Positions 1 through 8,426 of a stretch of 64,000 bases of DNA are shown in pieces; the first letter of the stretch is position 1; every line of letters begins with the position of its first letter. The notes under the pieces were generated by a model. It was not told the origin of the DNA. It saw nothing but the letters and a program-made list of their open reading frames with translations, and did not search any database. A program made the position numbers and the translations under genes. Source of the DNA: an uncultured Bariatricus sp. (GTDB taxonomy: Bacteria; Bacillota; Clostridia; Lachnospirales; Lachnospiraceae). The stretch lies in the NCBI GenBank assembly GCA_934320645.1, contig CAKRFP010000002.1, positions 1-64,000 on the forward strand. The letters run 5' to 3'.

Positions 1-837
1 ATTCCGATGACATCGGATGGACCGGATATGGATCTGGTAGAGCAGTATGTGGAGAATGATCCGGCTGTAAAAGGTATTTGGTGTGTACCGAAATACTCAA
101 ACCCACAGGGAATCACTTATTCGGATGAAACAGTACATCGTTTTGCAAAATTAAATCCGGCTGCAGAAGATTTCCGTATCTTCTGGGATAATGCATACGG
201 AATCCATCATTTATACGAAGACAAACAGGATTATCTGATCGAGATCCTGATGGAATGTAAAAAAGAAGGACATCCGAACATGGTTTACAAATTCGGTTCT
301 ACTTCAAAAATCAGTTTCCCGGGTTCCGGTATTGCGGCGATTGCAGCATCGGATGAGAACCTTGCGGAGATCCGTAAGATGATGTCTGTACAGACCATCG
401 GACATGATAAATTAAACCAGCTCAGACATGCACGTTTCTTCGGAGACATTCACGGAATGGTTCAGCATATGAAGAAACATGCAGATATCTTAAGACCGAA
501 ATTTGACACCGTATTAAGTGTACTGGAATGTGAGCTTGGCGGACTTGAGATTGGTTCCTGGATGGCACCGCGTGGAGGATACTTCATTTCCTTCGATGCG
601 CTGGAAGGATGTGCAAAAGCAATCGTAGCCAAGGCACAGGAAGCAGGACTTATCCTTACAAAAGCCGGAGCAACCTTCCCATATGGAAAAGATCCGAAAG
701 ACAGCAATATCCGAATTGCACCGTCCTTCCCGACACCAGAAGAGCTGGCAGTCGCAGCGCAGGTGTTCGTGCTCAGCGTAAAACTGGTAAGTATTGATAA
801 AATTCTTGGCGAAAAAGTAGAAGTCGAAGAAGCTTAA
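1..837 (+). CDS. PLP-dependent aminotransferase (MocR/AspAT-like), 5'-truncated
   Basis: The reading frame is open at the left edge, so the N-terminus lies outside the window; about 278 residues are visible, ending at TAA 835-837. The segment KYSNPQGITYSD is the substrate/cofactor loop of class I/II aminotransferases. FGSTSKISFPGSG holds the lysine that would form the Schiff base with pyridoxal phosphate. RGGYFISFD and the C-terminal NIRIAPSFP (arginine that binds the substrate carboxylate) complete the fold. The overall pattern matches the Aminotran_MocR type of aspartate/alanine aminotransferases in Firmicutes. The exact amino-acid substrate cannot be read from sequence. A rho-independent terminator follows directly. 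Confidence 0.9.
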   Translation: MPMTSDGPDMDLVEQYVENDPAVKGIWCVPKYSNPQGITYSDETVHRFAKLNPAAEDFRIFWDNAYGIHHLYEDKQDYLIEILMECKKEGHPNMVYKFGSTSKISFPGSGIAAIAASDENLAEIRKMMSVQTIGHDKLNQLRHARFFGDIHGMVQHMKKHADILRPKFDTVLSVLECELGGLEIGSWMAPRGGYFISFDALEGCAKAIVAKAQEAGLILTKAGATFPYGKDPKDSNIRIAPSFPTPEELAVAAQVFVLSVKLVSIDKILGEKVEVEEA

Positions 838-849
838 TATATGTGAGAA

Positions 850-888
850 AACAGTGGATTTTCCGGAAGGAGAGTTCACTGTTTTTTT
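850..888 (+). terminator. Rho-independent terminator after the aminotransferase
   Basis: ACAGTG and CACTGT pair around a loop of about 20 nt and are followed by seven T. It sits 13 bp after the aminotransferase stop codon. Confidence 0.75.
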
Positions 889-908
889 GATGTAAAGGTT
901 GTGGTGGC

Positions 909-1063
909 CGATTTTACAAAAGAAAGTCCTCCAATTCCATTGTGCAAACCATTCCGATGAGCCTCTTAGGGCGGGAAGCGTGTTCAGCAAGGGCTTCCAC
1001 GCTTCCTGAGTCTCATCTCCATTGCACAAAAAGTGAATTGGAGGACTTTCTTTTGTAAAATCG
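909..1063. repeat. Long hairpin repeat, copy A
   Basis: A 155-bp near-palindrome. The outer arms 909-937 and 1035-1063 are perfect inverted copies (29 bp). Inside them come nested stems: TTGTGCAA/TTGCACAA (940-947 with 1022-1029), GATGAG/CTCATC (956-961 with 1012-1017) and GGAAGCGTG/CACGCTTCC (974-982 with 998-1006), capped by the loop TTCAGCAAGGGCTTC. The inner half matches copies B and C with compensating changes in the stems. No coding capacity is credible. Function unknown; it could be a structured RNA, a small non-autonomous mobile hairpin, or a bidirectional terminator-like element. Confidence 0.85.
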
Positions 1064-1384
1064 ACTGTTTAACTGTACTGGTAAAAATGACGGTGCTGAA
1101 TTCGGAGAGAAAAACTGTAGAGAAAGAAGAAGCTTCGATGAAAGATGTGTTTTTTCGATAGTGAGAGAGGGAATTTTATCAATGGGGGAATCTGTGGGAG
1201 TGTGTTGAAGAGGGGAGAGTTTAGAACGATATAGGAAAACTATGACATGGGGATAACGGGAAAAGGAAATGCGATTTATGAATTGATTTGAGAGTCGGAT
1301 ATTACATTAATCTTCCCTTCCGACTGCAATTCTCTAAATCCTAGTCCTCACCATCCCAAAAAATTTCGTATATGTAAAACAAAG
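1064..1384. other. Intergenic stretch without a gene
   Basis: No ORF with a plausible start and ribosome binding site on either strand. The only structure seen is an imperfect hairpin around 1290-1335 (GAGAGTCGGA against TCCGACT...CTC). It separates hairpin copies A and B. Confidence 0.6.
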
Positions 1385-1570
1385 TTACCAATATACAGAC
1401 CAGAGGAAACAAAGTACTCCCTCACATGAATTTGCACTACGGAGTTCAAGACTTAGGAATCGTGGAAGCTTTTGCTGAACACGATTCCTGCCTTAAGAGG
1501 CTTGAACGAAGTGGGTAGTGCAACTGAATGTGAGGGAGTCCTTTGTTTCCTCTGGTCGTCTTATTGCAAC
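1385..1570. repeat. Long hairpin repeat, copy B (inverted relative to A and C)
   Basis: Arms 1398-1427 and 1528-1557 are inverted copies with one mismatch in 30 bp, extended by weaker pairing outside. Inner stems are TTGCACTAC/GTAGTGCAA (1432-1440 with 1515-1523), GTTCAAG/CTTGAAC (1444-1450 with 1501-1507) and GGAATCGTG/CACGATTCC. Read on the minus strand, the core aligns with copy A, including the CCTCTTA internal loop and the TTCAGCAA..GCTTC terminal loop. Stem bases differ from copy A but keep pairing. The arm sequence is unrelated to the arms of A and C. It ends 28 bp past the 3' end of the activase gene. Confidence 0.85.
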
Positions 1571-1597
1571 CAAATATATTTTACATATCCTAAAATT

Positions 1598-4500
1598 CTA
1601 CATCTTCTTCTGCGCAGTCGAAAGCATCAATTTGATACGGTTCAACTGGTTTACTTCGCTTGCTCCCGGATCATAATCAATTGCAACGATGTTGGATTCC
1701 GGATGACGGCGGCGCAATTCTTTAATAACACCTTTTCCTACGACATGGTTTGGCAGGCAGGCAAATGGCTGGGTGCAGACGATGTTCGGTGCACCGCTGT
1801 GGATCAGTTCCAGCATTTCTCCGGTCAGGAACCATCCTTCACCGGTCTGATTGCCAAGAGATACGATCTCTTTTGCCATGGAAGCCAGGTGCTCAATATG
1901 TGACGGCGGATCAAAGCGTTTGCTTGCTTTTAATGCGTCAACCGCAGGTTTGCGGAACCATTCCAGAACCTTGATTCCGAGATTACCCATGCGGGCGGTT
2001 GATTTCTTCATGCCGAGATGTTCTGCTTTAAAGTTTGTATTGTAGAAGCAGTAGAGCAGGAAGTCGGTCAGATCCGGAACTACGGCTTCGGCACCTTCCT
2101 GTTCAAGAAGATCTACCAGGTAGTTATTGGCAGCTGGAAGGAATTTAACAAGGATTTCTCCGACAACTCCGACACGTGGTTTTTTGACATCTTTTAATGG
2201 AAGAGAATCAAAATCTTCTACGATCTGGCGGCAGAGACGCTTAAACTCGCGTCTGCTTGGATAGCCTTTCTTGATAAATTCGATAACTGTCTTTTCCCAT
2301 TTCTTATGCATGGCATTGGCAGAGCCTGGAACAGCTTCGTATGGGCGGACACGGTACAGGCAGCGCATGAAGAGATCGCCAAATACCAGACCATACACAC
2401 CTTTCAGTACAAGCGGAAGGGTGATATTGAATCCAGGATTGCTTTCAAGCCCACTTAAGTTGATTGAAATAACAGGGATATGTCCGTAACCGGCTTTTTT
2501 AAGAGCGCGGCGGATAAATCCGATATAGTTGGAAGCACGGCATCCGCCACCGGTCTGTGAAATAATGACAGCCAGGTGGTCGGTGTCATATTTACCGGAA
2601 AGGATAGCTTCCATGATCTGTCCAACTACCATCAGAGATGGGTAGCAGGCGTCATTGTTTACATATTTAAGGCCCATGTCAACTGCATGCTTGTTATCAT
2701 TTTTCAGTACTTCCAGTTTGTAACCTGCTTCCTGGAAAGCTGGCTCAATCAATGAAAAATGGATCGGCGACATCTGCGGACACAAAATTGTATAGGTTTC
2801 TTTCATTTCCTTTGTAAAAGGAATTTTTTCGATATTTGCCGGACGAATGGTGCGCTCCATATGCTTCTGCTCGCGGACGCGGATGGCGGCAAGAAGAGAA
2901 CGGATACGGATACGTGCAGCACCCAGGTTATTTACCTCATCAATCTTGAGAGAGGTATAAATCTTGTCAGAACCGGTCAAAATATCTGCAACAGCATCGG
3001 TTGTTACGGCATCAAGACCGCATCCGAAAGAGTTCAGCTGGATCAGATCCAGATCATCTCTTGTCTTCACAAAATTGGCTGCTGCGTACAGTCGGGAATG
3101 ATACATCCACTGATCCATAACGATTAGCGGACGTTCTACCGGATTCAGATGTGAGATGGAATCTTCCGTCAGAACGGCAAGTCCGTAGGAGGTGATCATC
3201 TCCGGGATACCGTGGTTGACCTCCGGATCGTAATGGTATGGACGACCGGCAAGTACGATGCCGCGGGTTCCTGTCTTTTCCATGTATGCGAGTGTTTCTT
3301 CACCTTTTTTGCGGATGTCCTGACGGCATGCAGCAAGCTCTTCCCATGCAGCATGAGCGGCATTTTTGATTTCTTCTGCTGGAAGATTCTTTGCAGAAGT
3401 AAATTCACGGACCAGTCCGGCGGTGATTGTCTCTTCACTTGTGAGGGCGAGGAATGGATTCATGAAATCCACTTCACCGTGTACGATCGGATCCATATTG
3501 TTCTTGATGTTCTCCGCGTATGAGGTGACGATCGGGCAGTTATAATGATTGTCGGCGTCGGCAAATTCACTACGTTCGTATGGTATACAAGGGTAGAATA
3601 TAAAGTCTACACCCTGGTTGATCAGCCACTGTACATGTCCGTGCGCCAGCTTTGCCGGATAACACTCGGATTCGCTCGGAATAGATTCAATACCAAGTTC
3701 ATAAATCTTATGTGTAGAAGCAGGAGAGAGTACCACATGATATCCCAGCTTTGTGAAGAAAGTAAACCAGAACGGATAGTTCTCATACATGTTCAGAACT
3801 CTCGGAATACCAACCGTTCCGCGTTTTGCTTCGGATGGAGCTAATGGTGTGTAACCAAAATAACGTTCATTTTTATAAGCGAAAAGGTTTGGCACATCAC
3901 TCTTTGCTTTCTCTTTTCCAAGACCGCGTTCGCAACGGTTTCCGGAAATAAAACGACGTCCGCCACTGAATTTGTTGATGGTCAGACGACAGTTGTTGGT
4001 ACAGCCGTTACATTTTGCCATTGAGGTTGTATAGGTAAGTTCATTGATTTCATCAATGGAAAGCATGGTTGTATTTTTGCATTCTTTGAAACCATAACGT
4101 TCTCTTGCAATCAGTGCAGCTCCAAAAGCACCCATGATTCCTGCAATATCCGGACGGATTGCCTGACATCCGGCGATGGTCTCAAAGCTTCTGAGTACGG
4201 CATCATTGTAGAATGTACCACCCTGTACAACAATTTTTTTACCAAGCTCAGATGCATCGGATACCTTGATAACCTTGAAAAGGGCATTTTTGATAACCGA
4301 ATAAGCAAGTCCGGCTGAAATATCAGATACTTCAGCACCTTCTTTTTGTGCCTGTTTTACCTTTGAGTTCATAAATACGGTACAACGGGTTCCGAGGTCG
4401 ATCGGATGTTTCGCAAAAAGTGCTTCATGTGCAAAATCCTCTACGGTGTAGTTCAGGGATTTGGCAAAAGTCTCGATAAAGGAACCGCATCCGGAAGAAC

Positions 4501-5839
4501 ATGCTTCGTTGAGCTGTACGCTGTCCACAGTCTGATTCTTGATCTTGATACACTTCATATCCTGACCACCGATATCGAGGATACAGTCTACATCCGGTTC
4601 AAAGAAAGAAGCGGCGTAATAGTGAGATACAGTTTCAACTTCGCCTTCATCCAGAAGAAGTGCGGCTTTAATGAGCGCTTCTCCGTAACCGGTTGAGCAG
4701 GAGTGAACGATCTGTACACCTTCCGGAAGCTGGCTGTAAATATCTTTGATCGCACCGATGGTCGTACCAAGCGGATCGCCGTCATTGCCATGATAGAAGG
4801 AGTACAAAAGAGTACCGTCTTCTCCGACCAGAGCGGCTTTTGTGGTGGTAGAACCGGCATCGATTCCAAGGTAGGCATTACCACGGTAGCTGGCAAGATC
4901 ACCAACCGGCACCTGATGCTTTGCATGGCGGTTCTTAAATTCATTGTAATCTGCTTCACTGGAAAAGAGCGGCTGCATACGCTCAACTTCAAAGTCCATT
5001 TCAATATGGGCATCCAGCTTTTTCTGCATCTCACCAAGAGAGGTGACTACATCCTTTTTAGAGTTCAGCGCAGAGCCGACAGCTGCAAAAAGATGGGAAT
5101 ACTTTGGCGCGATAATGTGTTCGTCATCCAGTTTAAGAGTACGGATAAACGCTTCTCTCAGTTCGGAGAGGAAATGAAGCGGTCCACCGAGGAAAGCAAC
5201 ATGTCCGCGGATTGGTTTTCCGCAGGCAAGGCCACTGATGGTCTGGTTGACCACTGCCTGGAAAATAGAAGCGGACAGATCTTCTTTGGTAGCACCGTCA
5301 TTGATCAGCGGCTGGATATCTGTCTTTGCAAATACGCCACAGCGGGCTGCGATCGTATAAAGTGCTTTGTAATTTTTGGCATATTCGTTCAGACCGGTTG
5401 CATCTGTCTGGAGAAGGGATGCCATCTGGTCGATGAAAGATCCGGTACCTCCGGCGCAGATTCCGTTCATACGCTGCTCAATATTTCCATTTTCAAAATA
5501 GATGATCTTGGCATCTTCGCCACCCAGTTCGATTGCTACATCGGTCTGCGGTGCATAATCCTGAAGAGCGGTGGAAACGGCAACAACCTCCTGGACAAAA
5601 GGTACGCCAAGGTGCTTTGCCAGAGTAAGACCACCTGATCCGGTAATCATTGGAGATACCTTGATCTGACCGAGCTTGTAGATAGCACGACCGAGCAGAT
5701 CAGAAAGGGTTTCCTGAATATTGGCGAAGTGACGCTCGTAATCAGAAAACAGAACATCATTATTGCTGTCCAGAACTGCGATTTTAACAGTTGTAGAACC
5801 GATGTCAATCCCCAGGGTATGTAATTCTGTCTGATTCAT
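1598..5839 (-). CDS. 2-hydroxyacyl-CoA dehydratase activase (BcrAD/BadFG-type ATPase), double-module
   Basis: A 1413-residue protein. Two actin-like ATPase modules are visible: LGIDIGSTTVKIA near residue 8 and YLGIDAGSTTTKAALV near residue 323. Each is followed by an ELGGEDAK or DIGGQDMK motif and a glycine/cysteine loop (GICAGGTGSFID, NEACSSGCGSFIE). These are hallmarks of activators that use ATP to push an electron from a [4Fe-4S] cluster into 2-hydroxyacyl-CoA dehydratases. The C-terminal half resembles the DUF2229 and dehydratase-subunit-like regions that complete this roughly 1400-residue family. The start is supported by a TAAGGAG box just upstream. No dehydratase subunit gene is adjacent, so the partner and substrate are unknown. 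The large family is common in Clostridia and is often orphaned like this. Confidence 0.9.
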   Translation of the reverse strand: MNQTELHTLGIDIGSTTVKIAVLDSNNDVLFSDYERHFANIQETLSDLLGRAIYKLGQIKVSPMITGSGGLTLAKHLGVPFVQEVVAVSTALQDYAPQTDVAIELGGEDAKIIYFENGNIEQRMNGICAGGTGSFIDQMASLLQTDATGLNEYAKNYKALYTIAARCGVFAKTDIQPLINDGATKEDLSASIFQAVVNQTISGLACGKPIRGHVAFLGGPLHFLSELREAFIRTLKLDDEHIIAPKYSHLFAAVGSALNSKKDVVTSLGEMQKKLDAHIEMDFEVERMQPLFSSEADYNEFKNRHAKHQVPVGDLASYRGNAYLGIDAGSTTTKAALVGEDGTLLYSFYHGNDGDPLGTTIGAIKDIYSQLPEGVQIVHSCSTGYGEALIKAALLLDEGEVETVSHYYAASFFEPDVDCILDIGGQDMKCIKIKNQTVDSVQLNEACSSGCGSFIETFAKSLNYTVEDFAHEALFAKHPIDLGTRCTVFMNSKVKQAQKEGAEVSDISAGLAYSVIKNALFKVIKVSDASELGKKIVVQGGTFYNDAVLRSFETIAGCQAIRPDIAGIMGAFGAALIARERYGFKECKNTTMLSIDEINELTYTTSMAKCNGCTNNCRLTINKFSGGRRFISGNRCERGLGKEKAKSDVPNLFAYKNERYFGYTPLAPSEAKRGTVGIPRVLNMYENYPFWFTFFTKLGYHVVLSPASTHKIYELGIESIPSESECYPAKLAHGHVQWLINQGVDFIFYPCIPYERSEFADADNHYNCPIVTSYAENIKNNMDPIVHGEVDFMNPFLALTSEETITAGLVREFTSAKNLPAEEIKNAAHAAWEELAACRQDIRKKGEETLAYMEKTGTRGIVLAGRPYHYDPEVNHGIPEMITSYGLAVLTEDSISHLNPVERPLIVMDQWMYHSRLYAAANFVKTRDDLDLIQLNSFGCGLDAVTTDAVADILTGSDKIYTSLKIDEVNNLGAARIRIRSLLAAIRVREQKHMERTIRPANIEKIPFTKEMKETYTILCPQMSPIHFSLIEPAFQEAGYKLEVLKNDNKHAVDMGLKYVNNDACYPSLMVVGQIMEAILSGKYDTDHLAVIISQTGGGCRASNYIGFIRRALKKAGYGHIPVISINLSGLESNPGFNITLPLVLKGVYGLVFGDLFMRCLYRVRPYEAVPGSANAMHKKWEKTVIEFIKKGYPSRREFKRLCRQIVEDFDSLPLKDVKKPRVGVVGEILVKFLPAANNYLVDLLEQEGAEAVVPDLTDFLLYCFYNTNFKAEHLGMKKSTARMGNLGIKVLEWFRKPAVDALKASKRFDPPSHIEHLASMAKEIVSLGNQTGEGWFLTGEMLELIHSGAPNIVCTQPFACLPNHVVGKGVIKELRRRHPESNIVAIDYDPGASEVNQLNRIKLMLSTAQKKM

Positions 5840-5895
5840 GATTTAACTACTCCTTATTACAATTAAAAAATTTGTCTGTGTTTTTACCTATTAAA

Positions 5896-5916
5896 TGTAG
5901 TTCGCAGAGAACTACA
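5896..5916. promoter_or_regulatory. Palindrome upstream of the activase
   Basis: TGTAGTTC and GAACTACA flank a 5-bp spacer, about 60 bp upstream of the activase start. The symmetry and position suit a repressor-binding site. It could also be a weak hairpin in the activase leader. No regulator can be assigned. Confidence 0.35.
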
Positions 5917-6047
5917 GTATCTTACATTATACGACAGAACCTTCGAAAATACAAACAGAAGTTGTGTATGGCGTTGTAGAAAAAAGTGCCTGGAAGTGAA
6001 CAAAAGATGTAAATTATGTGAAAAGAGAGTAAAGAGGTGGAATGGAA

Positions 6048-6076
6048 TTGACAAAGTAAAAAGCAGACGATAAAAT
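6048..6076 (+). promoter_or_regulatory. Sigma-A promoter of the rhomboid-like gene
   Basis: TTGACA at 6048-6053, a 17-bp spacer, and TAAAAT at 6071-6076. The start codon follows 25 bp later, with GGAGA as ribosome binding site. Confidence 0.7.
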
Positions 6077-6100
6077 AACATACGTGGAAGGAGATTTTGA

Positions 6101-6934
6101 ATGAAGAACTGGTTAGATAAAATGGAGCGCAGATTCGGGCGCTATGCAATTAGGAATCTTACAATGTATCTGCTTGCAGGTTATGCGATCGGATATCTTT
6201 TGAGTTTTACGATGCCACAGCTTCTCACCTATTTTACACTGGAACCGGCACTGATTCTGAAAGGGCAGGTGTGGCGACTTCTGAGCTGGGTGATCATCCC
6301 GCCGAATGACAATATTATTTTTGTTATCTTTATGATGCTGTTATACTATTCCCTTGGTAATACGCTGGAAAACTACTGGGGGGCATTTCGTTACAATGTT
6401 TACATTTTTTCAGGGATATTATTTACGGTTATTGGAGCTTTTATTGTGAATGGACTGATCGGAGGCGTTACCGGATTTGGAAGCCTTTACAGTACTTACT
6501 ATATCAATATGTCTATTTTCCTTGCATGTGCATCCATCATGCCGGATTATCAGCTTTTGCTTTACGGCATTATCCCGGTCAAGATGAAGTGGCTTGCAAT
6601 TCTGGATGTGGTTCTGCTTGCGGTAGACGCAGTGCAGGGCGGTCTGATCATACGGATCGTGATCATCGCATCACTTTTGAATTTTATTATTTTCTTTTTC
6701 TGCAACCGGAATCTGCGTGGACACAGTCCGAAACAGGCTGTCCGCAGAAAGAAATTCCAGAAGCAGATAAGCCGTCCGCAGAATCAGTATGCAGGCGGTG
6801 CAAAGCACAGATGTGCAGTGTGCGGACGTACTGAACTTGACGATCCGACACTGGAGTTCCGTTATTGCTCAAAGTGTAACGGGAATTATGAATATTGCCA
6901 GGACCATCTTTTCACACACGAACATGTGAAGTAG
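6101..6934 (+). CDS. Rhomboid-like membrane protein with C-terminal zinc ribbon, probably not a protease
   Basis: 277 residues. At least five hydrophobic segments between residues 20 and 205 (starting MYLLAGYAIGYLLSF) give a rhomboid-like membrane domain, with the WRLLSWVIIPP element that follows the first helix in this fold. The catalytic GxSG of rhomboid proteases is missing: the equivalent helix reads INMSIFLACASIMP. Activity as an intramembrane protease is therefore unlikely. After a basic linker, the C-terminus has CAVC...YCSKC plus a His-rich end (FTHEH), which looks like a zinc ribbon on the cytoplasmic side. Role unknown; a chaperone-like or scaffold role as for other pseudo-rhomboids is only a guess. 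It stands alone under its own promoter, upstream of pyk. Confidence 0.75.
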   Translation: MKNWLDKMERRFGRYAIRNLTMYLLAGYAIGYLLSFTMPQLLTYFTLEPALILKGQVWRLLSWVIIPPNDNIIFVIFMMLLYYSLGNTLENYWGAFRYNVYIFSGILFTVIGAFIVNGLIGGVTGFGSLYSTYYINMSIFLACASIMPDYQLLLYGIIPVKMKWLAILDVVLLAVDAVQGGLIIRIVIIASLLNFIIFFFCNRNLRGHSPKQAVRRKKFQKQISRPQNQYAGGAKHRCAVCGRTELDDPTLEFRYCSKCNGNYEYCQDHLFTHEHVK

Positions 6935-6978
6935 ATGTTCTACCATAGAATCAAATTGAATGATAAGAGGAGGAAACA

Positions 6979-8415
6979 ATGAAAAAAACCAAGATTGTTT
7001 GTACAATGGGACCAAACACCAACGACAGAGAAATGATGAGAAAGCTGATCCAGAATGGAATGAATGTGGCACGTTTCAATTTCTCACATGGTGATCATGA
7101 AGAACAGAAGTTCAGAATGGATATGCTCAAAGAACTTCGTGAAGAGGAACATACAAACACTGCAATCCTTCTGGATACAAAGGGACCGGAAATTCGTACA
7201 GGAATCCTGAAAGACGGAAAGAAGATTACTTTAAAAGAAGGAGAAACCTTCACTCTGACAACAGAAGATATCGTAGGAGATAATAAGAGAGTATCTATCA
7301 CATATAAGGGACTGGTACAGGATATTTATAAAGGCTGCACCATTCTGATTGACGACGGTCTGATCGGACTTCGTGTAGAGAGCAAAACAGAGACAGAGAT
7401 TGTCTGTTCTGTAGTAAATGGCGGAGAACTTGGCGAAAGAAAAGGTGTTAACGTACCGAACGTAGCCATTCGTCTTCCGGCTATTACAGAAAAAGATAAG
7501 GATGATATCCGCTTCGGTGTAGAGCAGGATATTGACTTTATTGCAGCATCATTTGTAAGAAATGCAGAGTGTGTACTTGAGATCAAGGCATACTTAAAAG
7601 AACTCGGCGCTCCGTATATTCCGATCATTGCAAAGGTAGAGAACGCAGAAGGTATCGAGAATATTGATGAGATCATCCGCGCAGCAGACGGTATTATGGT
7701 GGCACGTGGAGACCTTGGTGTAGAGATTCCGGCAGAGGAAGTTCCGCATCTTCAGAAGATGATCATTCAGAAATGTAATGACAACTTCAAGACAGTTATC
7801 ACTGCAACACAGATGCTGGATTCCATGATGCGTAACCCACGCCCGACAAGAGCAGAAGTAACAGACGTTGCCAATGCGGTATACGACGGAACAGATGCAG
7901 TTATGCTTTCCGGTGAGACTGCACAGGGTAAATACCCTCTGGAAGCACTCCAGATGATGGTTCATATTGTAGAGACAACAGAGGAACATCTGGATTATGA
8001 TTCCATTCTTGCAAAAGCAGGAGATCATCTGAAATCAGGCGTGTCCAGTGCGATCGGATATTCTTCTGTACTTGCAGCTGCAAACCTGAATGCAAAATGC
8101 ATCATCACTCCATCTGTATCCGGAGCAACAACAAGGGTTGTATCCAACCTTCGTCCGAAACAGGAAATCCTTGGAATTACACCGAACGAACGTACCCTTC
8201 GCCGGATGTCGATCTATTGGGGCGTAAGAGCACTGAAGTCTCTGGAATTCCATACAACAGATGATATCTGCAGCGGGGCAATTGATCTTGCACAGGCAAA
8301 GAAATGCGTGGACAGTGGAGATATTGTTGTCCTGACAGCTGGTATTCCTTCACCAAGCGTTCAGCGCGAGAAGGGTTCTGTAAGTAATATGATGCGTATT
8401 GCAACCATCGACTAG
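6979..8415 (+). CDS. pyk: Pyruvate kinase
   Basis: 478 residues, the length of the short form without the extra C-terminal PEP-utiliser domain seen in many Bacilli. It transfers phosphate from phosphoenolpyruvate to ADP in the last step of glycolysis. The N-terminus KTKIVCTMGPN with NVARFNFSHG provides the arginine, asparagine and serine that bind the substrate phosphate. IIAKVENAEGIENIDEI followed by GIMVARGDLGVE carries the catalytic lysine and the metal-binding Glu and Asp. TATQMLDSMMRNPRPTRAEV is the family signature. The start follows an AGGAGG box. It probably shares its transcript with lysA, which begins 11 bp downstream. Confidence 0.98.
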   Translation: MKKTKIVCTMGPNTNDREMMRKLIQNGMNVARFNFSHGDHEEQKFRMDMLKELREEEHTNTAILLDTKGPEIRTGILKDGKKITLKEGETFTLTTEDIVGDNKRVSITYKGLVQDIYKGCTILIDDGLIGLRVESKTETEIVCSVVNGGELGERKGVNVPNVAIRLPAITEKDKDDIRFGVEQDIDFIAASFVRNAECVLEIKAYLKELGAPYIPIIAKVENAEGIENIDEIIRAADGIMVARGDLGVEIPAEEVPHLQKMIIQKCNDNFKTVITATQMLDSMMRNPRPTRAEVTDVANAVYDGTDAVMLSGETAQGKYPLEALQMMVHIVETTEEHLDYDSILAKAGDHLKSGVSSAIGYSSVLAAANLNAKCIITPSVSGATTRVVSNLRPKQEILGITPNERTLRRMSIYWGVRALKSLEFHTTDDICSGAIDLAQAKKCVDSGDIVVLTAGIPSPSVQREKGSVSNMMRIATID

Positions 8416-8426
8416 ACGAAAGAGAG

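Noticed and set aside
514..1029. Minus-strand frame crossing the aminotransferase end and hairpin copy A
   Set aside because: Its C-terminal part is antisense to the aminotransferase and its start lies in the hairpin repeat. Similar short frames in copies B and C reflect the shared repeat sequence, not a protein.
4703..5638. 311-codon plus-strand frame inside the activase gene
   Set aside because: Antisense shadow of the conserved ATPase module; no ribosome binding site or family features.
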